A DNA stretch of 64,000 bases from Solwaraspora sp. WMMD406 (GCF_029626025.1 NZ_JARUBF010000001.1:3286001-3350000), one strand, 5' to 3'. Shown: positions 29,008 to 38,932, counted from the stretch's first letter. Notes: generated by a model not told the origin, from the sequence alone. A program made the numbers and translations.

Positions 29008-30471
29008 ATGGCGATCGTTGTCCGGGGGAGCCAAATGGCCCGGTTGCTCGGCCAGTGGCACGCGTTGCCGGGCCGCCGACGGAGCCCGGACTACGCGGCT
29101 CTGGCGGCGGCGACGCGGGGACTGCTCTCCGATGGTCGGCTGCCGCTCGGCGTCCGGCTGCCGGCGGAGCGGGAACTCGCCGAGGCGTTGCGGGTCAGTC
29201 GGACGACGGTCACCGCGGCGTACCGCAACCTGCGGGAGAGCGGGCATCTGACCAGCCGGCGCGGTGCCGGCAGTTGGACCACACTGCCCAGCGGCCACCA
29301 GGTCGCCAGCACCGGACTGTGGACCGCGGACACCGACCTGGACATGATCGACCTGGGGTACGCCGCCCTGGCCGCACCACCGGAGGTGGTCCCGGCCGCC
29401 CGGGCCGCGGCCGAGGATCTGCCCCGCTACCTGCACCTGGCCGGGTACTTCCCGACCGGCCTGCCGGAGTTGCGGGCGGCCGTGGCCGCGACCTACACCG
29501 CCCGGGGGTTGACCACCAGTGCGGAGCAGATCATGGTCACCAGCGGCACCCAGCACGCTCTCGACCTGGTGCTGCGGCTGTTGCTGCCGCCCGGGGCACC
29601 GGTGCTGGTGGAGTCACCCACCTATCCCAACGCGCTCGCCGCGCTCGCCGCTCGTCGGGCCCGGATCGCCACCCACGGCCTGGACACCTCCGGCGAGGCG
29701 GGCGGCTGGGACGACGATCTCCTGCTCGGCGCGATCCGCCAGGACCGGCCCCGGATGGCCTACCTGATTCCGGAGTTCCAGAACCCGACCGGCTATCTGA
29801 TGTCGCAGCGGCTGCGGGAACAGGTCGTCGCCGCCGCCCACGCCAGCGGCACCGACCTGGTCGTCGACGAGTCGTTCGTGGACCTTCCGCTCGACGGTAC
29901 GGTGATGCCCCCGCCGACCGCCGTCTTCGACCGCCACTCCCGGGTCATCTCGATCGGCGGGATGAGCAAGCCCTACTGGGGCGGGCTGCGCATCGGCTGG
30001 GTGCGCGCGTCCGCACCGCTGGTGCAACGGCTCGCCGCCCTGCGGGTCGGCGTCGACATGGCCGGACCGGTGCTCGATCAACTGGTCGGGGTGCACCTGC
30101 TGGCCGAGGCGGACACCATCGTCGCGGCCCGCCGGGCGCAGCTCACCGTCCAACGCGACGCCCTCCTGGCCGCGTTGGCCTCCGCACTGCCCGAATGGCG
30201 CGTGACGGTGCCGCACGGCGGGGTGACGCTCTGGGCGGAGTTGGACGGACCGATCTCCAGCGCGCTGGCCCGGGCCGCCGAGGAGGCCGGGGTACGGCTG
30301 GCGCCAGGCCCCCGGTTCGGCATCGACGGCACCCTGGAACGCTTCCTGCGGCTGCCGTTCACCCTGCCGGTGCCAGAACTCACCGACGCGGTACGACGGA
30401 TCGCGTCGGTCCGCTACGACCTGGACCGGACCAGCCGCCGCCAGTGGCGTGAGCCGGCGATGATCGCCTGA
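29008..30471 (+). CDS. MocR-family (GntR HTH plus aminotransferase) regulator
   Basis: A 487-residue chimeric regulator with an N-terminal GntR winged helix (about 28-95, LPAERELAEALRVSRTTVTAAY) joined to a fold-type I aminotransferase domain (about 110-480). The PLP-binding lysine is present in GGMSKPYWGGLRIGW (Lys321), as are the QNPTG turn in PEFQNPTGYL and the preceding TSGTQHALDLV segment. MocR proteins use PLP or amino-acid adducts as effectors; the ligand here is unknown. The ATG at 29008 is 9 nt behind GGAGG. It probably controls the divergent YczE-like gene and itself through the heptamer repeats between them. Confidence 0.92.
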   Translation: MAIVVRGSQMARLLGQWHALPGRRRSPDYAALAAATRGLLSDGRLPLGVRLPAERELAEALRVSRTTVTAAYRNLRESGHLTSRRGAGSWTTLPSGHQVASTGLWTADTDLDMIDLGYAALAAPPEVVPAARAAAEDLPRYLHLAGYFPTGLPELRAAVAATYTARGLTTSAEQIMVTSGTQHALDLVLRLLLPPGAPVLVESPTYPNALAALAARRARIATHGLDTSGEAGGWDDDLLLGAIRQDRPRMAYLIPEFQNPTGYLMSQRLREQVVAAAHASGTDLVVDESFVDLPLDGTVMPPPTAVFDRHSRVISIGGMSKPYWGGLRIGWVRASAPLVQRLAALRVGVDMAGPVLDQLVGVHLLAEADTIVAARRAQLTVQRDALLAALASALPEWRVTVPHGGVTLWAELDGPISSALARAAEEAGVRLAPGPRFGIDGTLERFLRLPFTLPVPELTDAVRRIASVRYDLDRTSRRQWREPAMIA

Positions 30472-30498
30472 CGGCGGCTGGTGACCGGACCCCCACGG

Positions 30499-32325
30499 TC
30501 AGATATCGGCGAGCTGACCGGCGTACATCTGGTCGATCTCGCGGGCGAAGTTGGTCTCCACGATTCGGCGTTTGACCTTGAGAGACGGGGTCATCTCGCC
30601 GTCGGCGATGGTCAGGTCCCGGCTGAGGATGGTGAACTTCTTGATCGTCTCCCAGCGGTTGAGCTTGCCGTTCAGCTCGGCGACGTGTTCTTCGATCATG
30701 GCGTGCGCCTCGGGGGAGGCGACCAGCTCGGCGTAGGACCTGCCGGCGAGGGGACCGCCGGCGGCCCAGCTCACGATCGCGTCCGGGTCGAGGGTGACAA
30801 GCATCGTGCAGTAGTTGCGGGCCTGCCCGATGACCACCGTCTGCGAGATGTAGGGGCAGATCGACTTGAACAGTCCCTCGATGTGCGACGGCGCGACGTA
30901 CTTGCCGCCGGAGGTCTTCACCAGGTCCTTCTTGCGGTCGGTGACGGTGAGGAAACCGTCGTCGTCGAGCGTGCCGATGTCACCGGTACGGAAGAAGCCG
31001 TCCTCGGTGAACACCGCCGCGGTCTCCTCCGGCAGGTTGTGGTAGCCCCGCATCACCGGCGTACCGCGCAGCAGGATCTCGCCGTCGGTGTCGATGCGGC
31101 ATTCGAGATCGCCCAGCGCCTGTCCGACGGTACCGATCTTGATGCGGACCGGCCGGTTGACGAAGTTGCCCGCGCTCGCCTCGGTCAACCCGTAGCCCTC
31201 GCAGATCGGCAGGTTGGCGGCGGCGAAGAACTCGGCGATGTCCGGACTCAGCGGGGCCGAGCCGGAGACCAGGGCCTTGATGTTGCCGCCGAGCCGGGCC
31301 TGCAGCTTGGCGAAGACCAGCTTTTCGGCCAAGGCGTATGTGAGCTTCAGGCCGGTGGGCACCGGCTGTTCGGCCTGTTCGAGTGAGACCTTCCGCCGAC
31401 CCACCCCGACCGCCCAGGTGAAGATCTTGGCTTTGGCGCCACCGGCGTCCTGCGCGGTGGTCACCGCCTTGTTGTAGACCTTCTCGAAGACCCGGGGCGC
31501 GGCGCACATCAGTGTCGGGCGGACCACGCTGAGCATCTCGACCAGCTTGTCCACCCGGCCGTCGACGTAGGTCGACAGGCCGACGTGGATGATGCTGCAC
31601 AGCAGGGTCTTGCCGAACGAGTGGGACAGCGGCAACCACAGGTACTGCAGGTCGTCCGGGTTCATGATGCCGAGCTGGGACTGGGCGACCGCCTCCCAGC
31701 ACCAGCCCCGGTGCATCAGCTCGACGCCCTTGGGCCGACCGGTGGTGCCGGAGGTGTAGATCAGGGTGGCCAGGTGCTCGGGCTCGATGGTGGTGGCGAT
31801 CCGCTCGATCAGTCCCGGCTCGGCGGCCAGCGCCTCGGCGCCGCGGGCCTCCAGGTCGGCGAGGGTGAGCTGCGGTACGGCCGCCGCCGGGTCGGGTACG
31901 CCGTCGATGAGCACGATGTGGGTCAGCGCGGGCAGTGTGCTGTCGGCGACCTTGCCGGCCTGCGTCGGGTTCTCCGCGATGAGCACCTTGGAACCGGAGT
32001 CGCCGACGATGAAGGCGGCTTCCTCCGGTTCGGTGGTGGGGTAGACGGTGGTCGTCGCCCCGCCCGCGCACATGATGCCCAGGTCGGCCAGGACCCATTC
32101 GAGCCGGGTGTTGGCCAGGATGGCGACTCGGTCCTCGTTGCTGATGCCGAGAACGTGCAGGCCGGCGGCGATCGCTTTGGTGCGCTGGGCGACCTGTGAC
32201 CAGCTCAGCCAGGACAGGCCGGAGTCGCCCGGGGCCGGGGACGCGAACGCGTTCTTGTCCGGCGTCGCGGCCACTCGCTGGAGGAACATGTCTGGTATCG
32301 ACCGATAGGGAACATCGAGAGCCAT
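30499..32325 (-). CDS. Long-chain fatty acid-CoA ligase (FadD15-like)
   Basis: An AMP-forming enzyme that activates fatty acids to acyl-CoA. The 608-residue protein has the ATP-binding signature LIYTSGTTGRPKGVELMH, YGLTEASAGNF (A5-type motif), the FFRTGDIGTLDDDGFL motif and the C-terminal lysine region DLVKTSGGKYVAPSHIE. It matches the FadD15/ACSL-like group used for lipid breakdown or membrane lipid remodelling; chain-length preference cannot be judged. The ATG at 32325 follows GGAGG at a rather long distance. A clean palindrome upstream (32374-32388) suggests control by a fatty-acid-responsive repressor. It is convergent with the MocR gene. Confidence 0.95.
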   Translation of the reverse strand: MALDVPYRSIPDMFLQRVAATPDKNAFASPAPGDSGLSWLSWSQVAQRTKAIAAGLHVLGISNEDRVAILANTRLEWVLADLGIMCAGGATTTVYPTTEPEEAAFIVGDSGSKVLIAENPTQAGKVADSTLPALTHIVLIDGVPDPAAAVPQLTLADLEARGAEALAAEPGLIERIATTIEPEHLATLIYTSGTTGRPKGVELMHRGWCWEAVAQSQLGIMNPDDLQYLWLPLSHSFGKTLLCSIIHVGLSTYVDGRVDKLVEMLSVVRPTLMCAAPRVFEKVYNKAVTTAQDAGGAKAKIFTWAVGVGRRKVSLEQAEQPVPTGLKLTYALAEKLVFAKLQARLGGNIKALVSGSAPLSPDIAEFFAAANLPICEGYGLTEASAGNFVNRPVRIKIGTVGQALGDLECRIDTDGEILLRGTPVMRGYHNLPEETAAVFTEDGFFRTGDIGTLDDDGFLTVTDRKKDLVKTSGGKYVAPSHIEGLFKSICPYISQTVVIGQARNYCTMLVTLDPDAIVSWAAGGPLAGRSYAELVASPEAHAMIEEHVAELNGKLNRWETIKKFTILSRDLTIADGEMTPSLKVKRRIVETNFAREIDQMYAGQLADI

Positions 32326-32691
32326 CGGGTGCGTCGCCTCCGGGGTATGTGATCGTGAGCGGCGTCACGTTAATTCGGTGTTACCGAACAGTAGTGCCAA
32401 GGCTGCCGTTCGGCTAGTCCTCGACCGGCTCCGGGCTGCGCGAACCGGGTGGTCGCCGAGTCCGGCAGCCGTGCCGTTCGGCGTCTGGCGGGCGGCCGTT
32501 CGATGTCTGGCGGGCGTCCGGTCGGTGTTCGTCGGTCACGCCGGTCCACCAACGTCAAAGTTATGCCCTTATCGGTATATAAACCTGTCGACGTCTCCCG
32601 CATACGATTCCATCGATCGATATCCCGATCGTCCGCCCGCGAACATGGCCACAAGTCGCCGTGGGCGTCCAGCATGATGAAGGGACAGGGG
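32326..32691. other. Divergent intergenic region, fadD-like / subtilase
   Basis: This 366-bp stretch holds no credible gene. It contains the palindrome at 32374-32388 near the fadD-like gene and an unusually AT-rich patch around 32560-32625 with TATATA and several ATCGAT-like motifs before the subtilase gene. A CATACGAT at about 32600 resembles the CTACGAT found before the second subtilase and may be a -10 region. Confidence 0.5.
32374..32388. promoter_or_regulatory. Palindrome upstream of the fadD-like gene
   Basis: TTCGGTGTTACCGAA is a perfect inverted repeat with 6-bp arms and a 3-bp centre, 49 bp before the acyl-CoA ligase start. Size and symmetry fit a TetR- or GntR-type operator. The regulator is not encoded next to it. 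Confidence 0.45.
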
Positions 32692-33906
32692 ATGACAGTT
32701 CTCCGTACACACGGCCGCCGGCTGATGCTGGTCGGCTGTGCCGCCGCGGTCGCCACCGCGCTGATCGGCAACCCGGCGGCGGCCGCGCCGGCCGGGGAGA
32801 TCCAGCTCGCGGGTGGCGAAACCGCAGTCGCGAACAGCTACATCGTGGTGCTCAAGGACACGGCCGTCGCGGGCCGGGCGGGCAGTGCCCGTACCGCCGC
32901 CGTCGCCGACCGTGCCGGCTCGCTGGCCAGCCAGTACGGCGGCGCGGTCGACCGCGTCTTCGGCGCGGCGGTCAACGGCTTCGAGGCCACGCTCTCCGCG
33001 TCTGCGGCCCGGCGGTTGGCGGCCAACTCGGCCGTCGCGTACGTCGAACAGAACCACAGTGTGTCGCTCGCGGCAACCCAGACGAACCCGCCGTCCTGGG
33101 GACTGGACCGGATCGACCAGCGCAACCTGCCGCTGAGCCGCTCGTACACCTACCCCAACACCGGTAGCAACGTCACCGCCTACATCATCGACACCGGCAT
33201 CCGTACCACCCACAACGACTTCGGTGGGCGGGCCCGGGCCGGCTACGACGCGTTCGGCGGCACCTCGGCCGACTGCAACGGGCACGGCACCCACGTGGCC
33301 GGCACGGTCGGCGGTGCGGCGTACGGCGTGGCCAAGGGCGTGCGCCTGGTCGCGGTCCGGGTGCTCAACTGCTCCGGCAGCGGCACCACCGCCGGTGTCA
33401 TCGCCGGGGTCAACTGGGTCACCGCCAACGCCGTCAAGCCGGCGGTGGCCAACATGAGCCTCGGCGGCGGGGCCAGCAGCACCCTCGACAGCGCCGTGGC
33501 CAGCTCCATCTCCTCGGGTGTGACCTACGCGCTGGCGGCCGGCAACTCCAGCGCCAACGCCTGCAACACCTCCCCGGCCCGGGTCGCCGCCGGTCTGACC
33601 GTCGGTGCCACCACCAGCACCGACGCCCGCGCCTCCTACTCCAACTACGGCACCTGCCTGGACATCTTCGCGCCGGGCTCGTCGATCACCGCTCCCTGGT
33701 ACAACAGCAACACCGCCACCCGCACCATCAGCGGCACCTCGATGGCCGCCCCGCACGTGGCCGGTGCCGCCGCGCTGGTGCTCGGCCGTTACCCCTCCTA
33801 CACCCCGGCTCAGGTGGGCAGCTACCTGACCAGCAACGCCACCACCGGCGTGGTGACCGGCGCGGGCAGCGGTTCGCCGAACCGGCTGCTCTTCGTGGTC
33901 AACTGA
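32692..33906 (+). CDS. Secreted S8 subtilisin-like protease with I9 prodomain
   Basis: A 404-residue secreted serine protease. From the ATG at 32692 (AGGGACAGGGG upstream) there is a signal peptide (basic HGRRL, hydrophobic core, AAAAPAG cleavage region near 30-35). An inhibitor_I9 prodomain (about 45-128, SYIVVLKD to YVEQNHSV) follows, then the proteinase K-like catalytic domain with Asp167 (YIIDTGI), His198 (NGHGTHVAG) and Ser350 (SGTSMAAPHVAG). Cysteines in ADCNG, LNCSG, NACNT and GTCLD could form disulfides as in proteinase K relatives. A strong hairpin follows at 33951. The next gene is a close paralogue. Confidence 0.95.
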   Translation: MTVLRTHGRRLMLVGCAAAVATALIGNPAAAAPAGEIQLAGGETAVANSYIVVLKDTAVAGRAGSARTAAVADRAGSLASQYGGAVDRVFGAAVNGFEATLSASAARRLAANSAVAYVEQNHSVSLAATQTNPPSWGLDRIDQRNLPLSRSYTYPNTGSNVTAYIIDTGIRTTHNDFGGRARAGYDAFGGTSADCNGHGTHVAGTVGGAAYGVAKGVRLVAVRVLNCSGSGTTAGVIAGVNWVTANAVKPAVANMSLGGGASSTLDSAVASSISSGVTYALAAGNSSANACNTSPARVAAGLTVGATTSTDARASYSNYGTCLDIFAPGSSITAPWYNSNTATRTISGTSMAAPHVAGAAALVLGRYPSYTPAQVGSYLTSNATTGVVTGAGSGSPNRLLFVVN

Positions 33907-33950
33907 TCCGCCCAACACGTCGGGTGAGTTGACCGACGGACTGGGTCAGT

Positions 33951-33989
33951 GTGCGGCCCCCGGGCATCCCCAGCGTCCGGGGGCCGCAC
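33951..33989 (+). terminator. Hairpin terminator after the first subtilase
   Basis: Perfect 13-bp inverted arms (33951-33963 and 33977-33989) around a 13-nt loop, very GC-rich and 45 bp after the stop. There is no T-tract, as is usual for actinobacterial terminators. Confidence 0.75.
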
Positions 33990-34054
33990 CTGGCTCGGTG
34001 ACCACCGGCCACCGACCGACGCCAGATGCCGAAAAATCAGCCTAAGCACGGAAA

Positions 34055-34070
34055 GTGATTACGCAATCAC
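34055..34070. promoter_or_regulatory. Palindrome upstream of the second subtilase
   Basis: GTGATTACGCAATCAC has perfect 6-bp arms with a 4-bp centre and lies in an AT-richer patch 140 bp before the second subtilase. It is a candidate operator. A CTACGAT near 34121 may be the -10. The rest of the 303-bp gap (33907-34209) shows only the terminator hairpin. Confidence 0.4.
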
Positions 34071-34209
34071 ATCCAGTGATATGGCCTAACTGGTATGCCG
34101 GGGTGCCGGTCCGATTCTGCCTACGATCGCGGCGGTAGGTATCACCGATCGTCGATGTGATTCCGATGGCCGCCGGCCGTCGGGACACGCTGATCAAGGA
34201 AGGACGGAG

Positions 34210-35508
<1,299 letters not shown>

Positions 35509-35530
35509 GCCCAGCGCACGACAACGCGAC

Positions 35531-35578
35531 GGCGGGGAGGGTTCCGGGGCACACCAACGCCCCGGAACCCTCCCCGCC
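35531..35578. terminator. Bidirectional terminator between subtilase and PepSY genes
   Basis: A perfect 20-bp inverted repeat (35531-35550 and 35559-35578) with an 8-nt loop, located between two convergent genes, so it can serve both strands. Confidence 0.85.
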
Positions 35579-35625
35579 CGCCGTCGTCAGCCGGTCGCCG
35601 CCGGACCCCCGCCCGCGGTCGGCGC

Positions 35626-36174
35626 TCAGTCGTCGTGGTCGTCGTCGCGGTCATCCCGGTCGTCGTCGTGGTCGTCGTCTTCGCGGTCGGTCTTGAGCAC
35701 CTCGCCGGTCTCCCGGTCGATGTCGAACTCCCACTCGACGCCGTCGGCGGTGACCTCGACCTCCCAGATCGGCCGGCCGTCCTCCCCGTCGCGGTCGATC
35801 TCGGTGACCGTACCGCCGCCGACCCGGTCCAGCGCGATTCGTTCGGCATGCTCCGCGCTCACCGCGTCGGCGGTGCCGCCCGGGACCAACCCGGTCGACT
35901 CCGTACCCCCGGTCGACTCCGTACCCCCGGTCGACTCCGTACCGCCCGGGGACCGAGTGGGACCGGCGGACCCACCGGTCCCGGCGGTGGCCGATCCGGT
36001 CGTGTCGGCGGTGGCCGATCCGGTCGCGTCGGTGCCGCTGGTGACGGCGACCGTGGCCGACTGCCGGCCCACCGTGGTGACGTCGTGCGCGGCCGCACCG
36101 AGCGCCGTTCCGGCCACCGCGAGCGCGACCACCGCGCCGACGCCGGCCATGACGATCAGGGACTTGCGAGTCAT
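35626..36174 (-). CDS. Secreted PepSY-domain protein
   Basis: A 182-residue exported protein. From the ATG at 36174 (GGAGGG upstream) there is a signal peptide (KSLIVMAGVGAVVALAVAGTALG), a Thr/Gly/Ser-rich linker with a TGGTES triplet repeat, one PepSY domain (about 105-165, AEHAERIALDRVGGGTVTEI to EFDIDRETGEVLK) and an Asp-rich tail (DDDHDDDRDD) that could bind cations. PepSY proteins are commonly paired with sensor kinases and may modulate extracellular proteases or sense the envelope. It lies 91 bp downstream of the histidine kinase gene on the same strand and has its own direct-repeat box, so it is probably a target of that system. Confidence 0.88.
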   Translation of the reverse strand: MTRKSLIVMAGVGAVVALAVAGTALGAAAHDVTTVGRQSATVAVTSGTDATGSATADTTGSATAGTGGSAGPTRSPGGTESTGGTESTGGTESTGLVPGGTADAVSAEHAERIALDRVGGGTVTEIDRDGEDGRPIWEVEVTADGVEWEFDIDRETGEVLKTDREDDDHDDDRDDRDDDHDD

Positions 36175-36245
36175 GCTGCCCTCCTGGTGGTCGTGTTGAC
36201 CCATCGAGGTTCTCCCGTACGGCGATAGCGGCGCGCTGTGTGAGT

Positions 36246-36262
36246 GCTAAGGCCCGGCTAAG
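36246..36262 (-). promoter_or_regulatory. 11-bp-period direct repeat before the PepSY gene
   Basis: On the minus strand CTTAGC-CGGGC-CTTAGC (36262-36246): two hexamers spaced exactly 11 bp apart, the typical geometry for OmpR/PhoB-type response regulators. It lies about 70 bp upstream of the PepSY start. Confidence 0.55.
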
Positions 36263-36265
36263 ACG

Positions 36266-37570
36266 TCAGCCCGGCGTGGCAGGGCCGACCGGCGTGGCCG
36301 GCGGACCCAGTTCGAGCGTGACCACCGCCCCCGACGAACCGGTGTCCAGGCCGAGCCGTCCGCCGCTGGCCTGGGCGGCCCGCCGGGCGATGTCCAGGCC
36401 CAACCCGGTCGACCCGGCCTGGGAAGCGCCCCGGTGGATCAGACCCGCCGGCATTCCGGGGCCGTTGTCGGCGATCGTCACCACCGCCCCGCCGCCGGCC
36501 CGCACGGCCAGCGTGACCGCGAAGCCGGTGTTGTCCGGGGTGTGCGCGAATACGTTGCCCAGCAGGGCGTCCACGGCCGCCGCCAGGTCGTCGACGGCGA
36601 CCCCGACGGCGACCGGGCCGGTCGCCAGGTCCACCGACACGGCCCGACCGGTGTCCTCGGCCAGCACCGACCAGAACTCCACCCGTTCGCGGACCACCCG
36701 GGCGGCGTCGGCCGCCGCCGACTCGCCGTCCGGTACGGCGCTGCGTCGGCGTGCCTGCCGGATCAGGCCGGTCACCGCCCGTTCCAGCGCGTCGACACCG
36801 GCGGTGACCCGGGCGGTGTCGGCCGGGTCGGCCAACGATTCGGCCTCCAACCGCAGCGCCGTCAAAGGGGTCCGCAATCGGTGCGACAGGTCGGCCACCC
36901 GTTCCCGTTCCTCCCGCAACAGGTCCTGGATCCGCCCGGCGAGGTGATTCAGCGCTCCGGCCACCTCCCGCAGCTCCGGTGGGCCACCCGGTTGCGCCCG
37001 GGCGTCGAGTTCGGCGTTGGCCAACCGGTGCGACACCACGGACAGCTCGGTGATCGGTCGGACCAGCCGTCGGGCCAGCCGATCGGCGACGGCCAGACCG
37101 AGCAGGATCAGCACGGCGCCGAGCCCGGCCAGCACCGCCCACGCCTGATGGACACCCCGGTTGAGCTCGGCCACCGATACGAAGGTGCGGATCACCGCCG
37201 TACCGTCGGCGCGTCCCTGGACCGCGACGAGGATCTCCCGGCCGCGCGCGTCGCTGGTGGTGAGGCTGCGTCCCAGCGTCGCCAGCCGTACCGCCGGGGT
37301 CGGTGCCACCTGGTCGCCGAGGATCGTGCCGTCGGGCAGATAGACGGTCACCGGCCGGTCGGCGGTGGCGGCCAGTTGGTCCACCGTCAGGCGCAGGCTG
37401 TCCGGGTCGGCGGTGCCGACCAGGGAGACGAGCGACTGCACGTCCGCGTTCGCGGCCACCACGGCCCGGTCCTGGGCCACGGTTCGCAGCAACAGCGCCA
37501 ACGGCACCAGGAAGGCCACCAGCACCAGCGTGGTGGTGGCGGCGACCAGCAGGGTCAACCGCCGTCTCAC
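36266..37570 (-). CDS. Sensor histidine kinase
   Basis: A 434-residue membrane histidine kinase. Transmembrane helices at about 5-28 and 143-162 flank a 110-residue sensor loop; then come HAMP (about 163-215), the HisKA phosphoacceptor His230 in VADLSHRLRTPLTAL, and an HATPase domain with the N box (LLGNVFAHTPDN), G1 (DNGPGMP) and G2 (STGLGLDIARRAA). The GTG start overlaps the response regulator stop (GTGA), which fixes the start within a longer open frame. It forms an operon with the upstream regulator. The stimulus is unknown; the PepSY protein downstream suggests envelope or secreted-protein status. Confidence 0.94.
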   Translation of the reverse strand: MRRRLTLLVAATTTLVLVAFLVPLALLLRTVAQDRAVVAANADVQSLVSLVGTADPDSLRLTVDQLAATADRPVTVYLPDGTILGDQVAPTPAVRLATLGRSLTTSDARGREILVAVQGRADGTAVIRTFVSVAELNRGVHQAWAVLAGLGAVLILLGLAVADRLARRLVRPITELSVVSHRLANAELDARAQPGGPPELREVAGALNHLAGRIQDLLREERERVADLSHRLRTPLTALRLEAESLADPADTARVTAGVDALERAVTGLIRQARRRSAVPDGESAAADAARVVRERVEFWSVLAEDTGRAVSVDLATGPVAVGVAVDDLAAAVDALLGNVFAHTPDNTGFAVTLAVRAGGGAVVTIADNGPGMPAGLIHRGASQAGSTGLGLDIARRAAQASGGRLGLDTGSSGAVVTLELGPPATPVGPATPG

Positions 37571-38328
37571 GGTGCCGGGTCCGCCGACGTCGACCGGTCC
37601 GGGGCGGCCGACGTCGACCGGTCCGGGGCGGCCGGGCCTTGGTCCGGGGCGTCGAGCCGGACCCCGACCCCGCGTACGGTGTGCAGGTATCGCGGTCGCC
37701 CGGCGGTCTCCCCGAGCTTGCGGCGCAGCCAGGACAGGTGGACGTCGACGGTCTTGTCCGCCCCGCCGTAGGGCACCCGCCACACCTCGGTCAGCAGCTC
37801 CCGTTTGGACACCACCTGGCCGGCCCGGGCGGCGAGGTGGTGCAGCAGGTCGAATTCGCGCGGGGTCAGGTCGAGCTCGGTGTCGGCCAGGCTGACCTGT
37901 CGGGCCGCCACGTCGATGCGCAGCTCGCCGACGGTGACGACGGTGCTCTCGGGTTCGCCGGTGCCCCGGCGCAGCACGGCCCGTACCCGGGCTTCCAGTT
38001 GCGCCGCTGTGAACGGCTTGACCACGTAGTCGTCGGCACCGGCGTCGAGCCCTCGGACGATCTCCGCGTCGTCGTCGCGGGCGGTGGCGATGATCACCGG
38101 GACACGGCTGACCGCGCGCAGCATCCGAAGCAACTCCAACCCGTCCAGATCCGGTAGGCCCAGGTCGAGCACCACCAGGTCGGGGCGGTCGTCCAGCGCG
38201 TGCTGCAATCCGCTCATCGCGGTGTCGGCGGCGGCCACCGCGTGGCCGAGGTGGCGCAGCGCCCGGATTAGTGGAGTACGGATCGCCAGGTCGTCCTCGA
38301 TGAGCAGTAGGCGGGCCACACCAGGCAC
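37567..38328 (-). CDS. OmpR-family response regulator
   Basis: A 253-residue two-domain regulator: receiver domain with the acidic pair in LLIEDD, phospho-acceptor Asp55 (VVLDLGLPD), and the conserved Lys in DDYVVKPF; then an OmpR/PhoB winged helix with LTPREFDLLHHLA and VDVHLSWLRRKLG. The last 25 residues contain a 24-bp exact tandem duplication (37583-37630) encoding APDRSTSA twice. It is the first gene of the regulator-kinase operon and is divergent from a small exported-protein gene. TTA-containing hexamers on an 11-bp grid in the promoter suggest self-regulation. Confidence 0.95.
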   Translation of the reverse strand: MPGVARLLLIEDDLAIRTPLIRALRHLGHAVAAADTAMSGLQHALDDRPDLVVLDLGLPDLDGLELLRMLRAVSRVPVIIATARDDDAEIVRGLDAGADDYVVKPFTAAQLEARVRAVLRRGTGEPESTVVTVGELRIDVAARQVSLADTELDLTPREFDLLHHLAARAGQVVSKRELLTEVWRVPYGGADKTVDVHLSWLRRKLGETAGRPRYLHTVRGVGVRLDAPDQGPAAPDRSTSAAPDRSTSADPAP

Positions 38329-38360
38329 GCTACCGCGACCGGCGGGTGCCGACGGGCGCC

Positions 38361-38399
38361 GTTAACGGTTCCTTAGGGTCCCCCGGCGCTGCCGTTAAC
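38361..38399. promoter_or_regulatory. Hexamers on an 11-bp grid in the divergent promoter
   Basis: GTTAAC (38361-38366), CTTAGG (38372-38377) and GTTAAC (38394-38399) start 11 and 22 bp apart, i.e. on one helical face. They share the form STTARS with the pair before the PepSY gene. This is a candidate binding region for the adjacent OmpR-type regulator. Confidence 0.5.
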
Positions 38400-38422
38400 C
38401 CGGTGGCGGGCATAGTCGCAGG

Positions 38423-38932
38423 ATGTCGCGTCGTACTCTGTTCGCTGTCGTCGGCTGGTGCCTGGCGGCAGCAGCCGCCACGACGATCGGTCTGGCCGCG
38501 TTGCGGGTGGTGGGGGAAGGGATCACCGGTGGACCGGCTGGCGATGTGCTCACCGCTGACGAGATCGCCCGACAACTGGCGGCGGCGTCCGCCGTGCCGT
38601 CCGCCGCCGCACCGACGGCCGTACCGTCCGGCTCGCCAACCGCCGTGCGGCCGTCGTCGGAAGCCTCCGCCGCCGCGTCGCCGTCGACCGATTCCGGCGC
38701 CGTCGTCCGGCAGGTGGCGGTCACCCCCGGCGGTACGGTGGTCGCCGAGTGCGACGGTCAGCTGGCCCGGCTGGTCTCCTGGGCGCCGGCGCAGGGATTC
38801 GTCGCGGCCGACGTCGACCGCGGCCCGGACGACGACGCCGAGGTGAGCTTCGAAGGACCGCCCGGGGAGTACGAGGTGAGCGTGGCGTGTGTCGGTGGCC
38901 GGCCGGAGATCATCTGGGAACTCGACGGCTGA
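38423..38932 (+). CDS. Exported or membrane-anchored protein of unknown function
   Basis: A 169-residue protein starting MSRRTLFAVVGWCLAAAAA, a signal-anchor or signal peptide, followed by a Ala/Ser/Pro-rich linker (about 45-95) and a compact C-terminal domain with two cysteines (VVAECDGQLARL and VSVACVGG) that could pair as a disulfide. No named family was recognised. A -10-like CATAGT (38411-38416) lies 6 nt before the ATG, consistent with a leaderless transcript. It is divergent from the response regulator and shares its regulatory region, so it may belong to the same regulon. Its last 23 bp overlap the terpene synthase gene. Confidence 0.75.
   Translation: MSRRTLFAVVGWCLAAAAATTIGLAALRVVGEGITGGPAGDVLTADEIARQLAAASAVPSAAAPTAVPSGSPTAVRPSSEASAAASPSTDSGAVVRQVAVTPGGTVVAECDGQLARLVSWAPAQGFVAADVDRGPDDDAEVSFEGPPGEYEVSVACVGGRPEIIWELDG

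Noticed and set aside
33951-33989. Inverted repeats considered as ends of an insertion sequence
   Set aside because: The arms are close together around a short loop directly after a gene, with no transposase between; this is a terminator.
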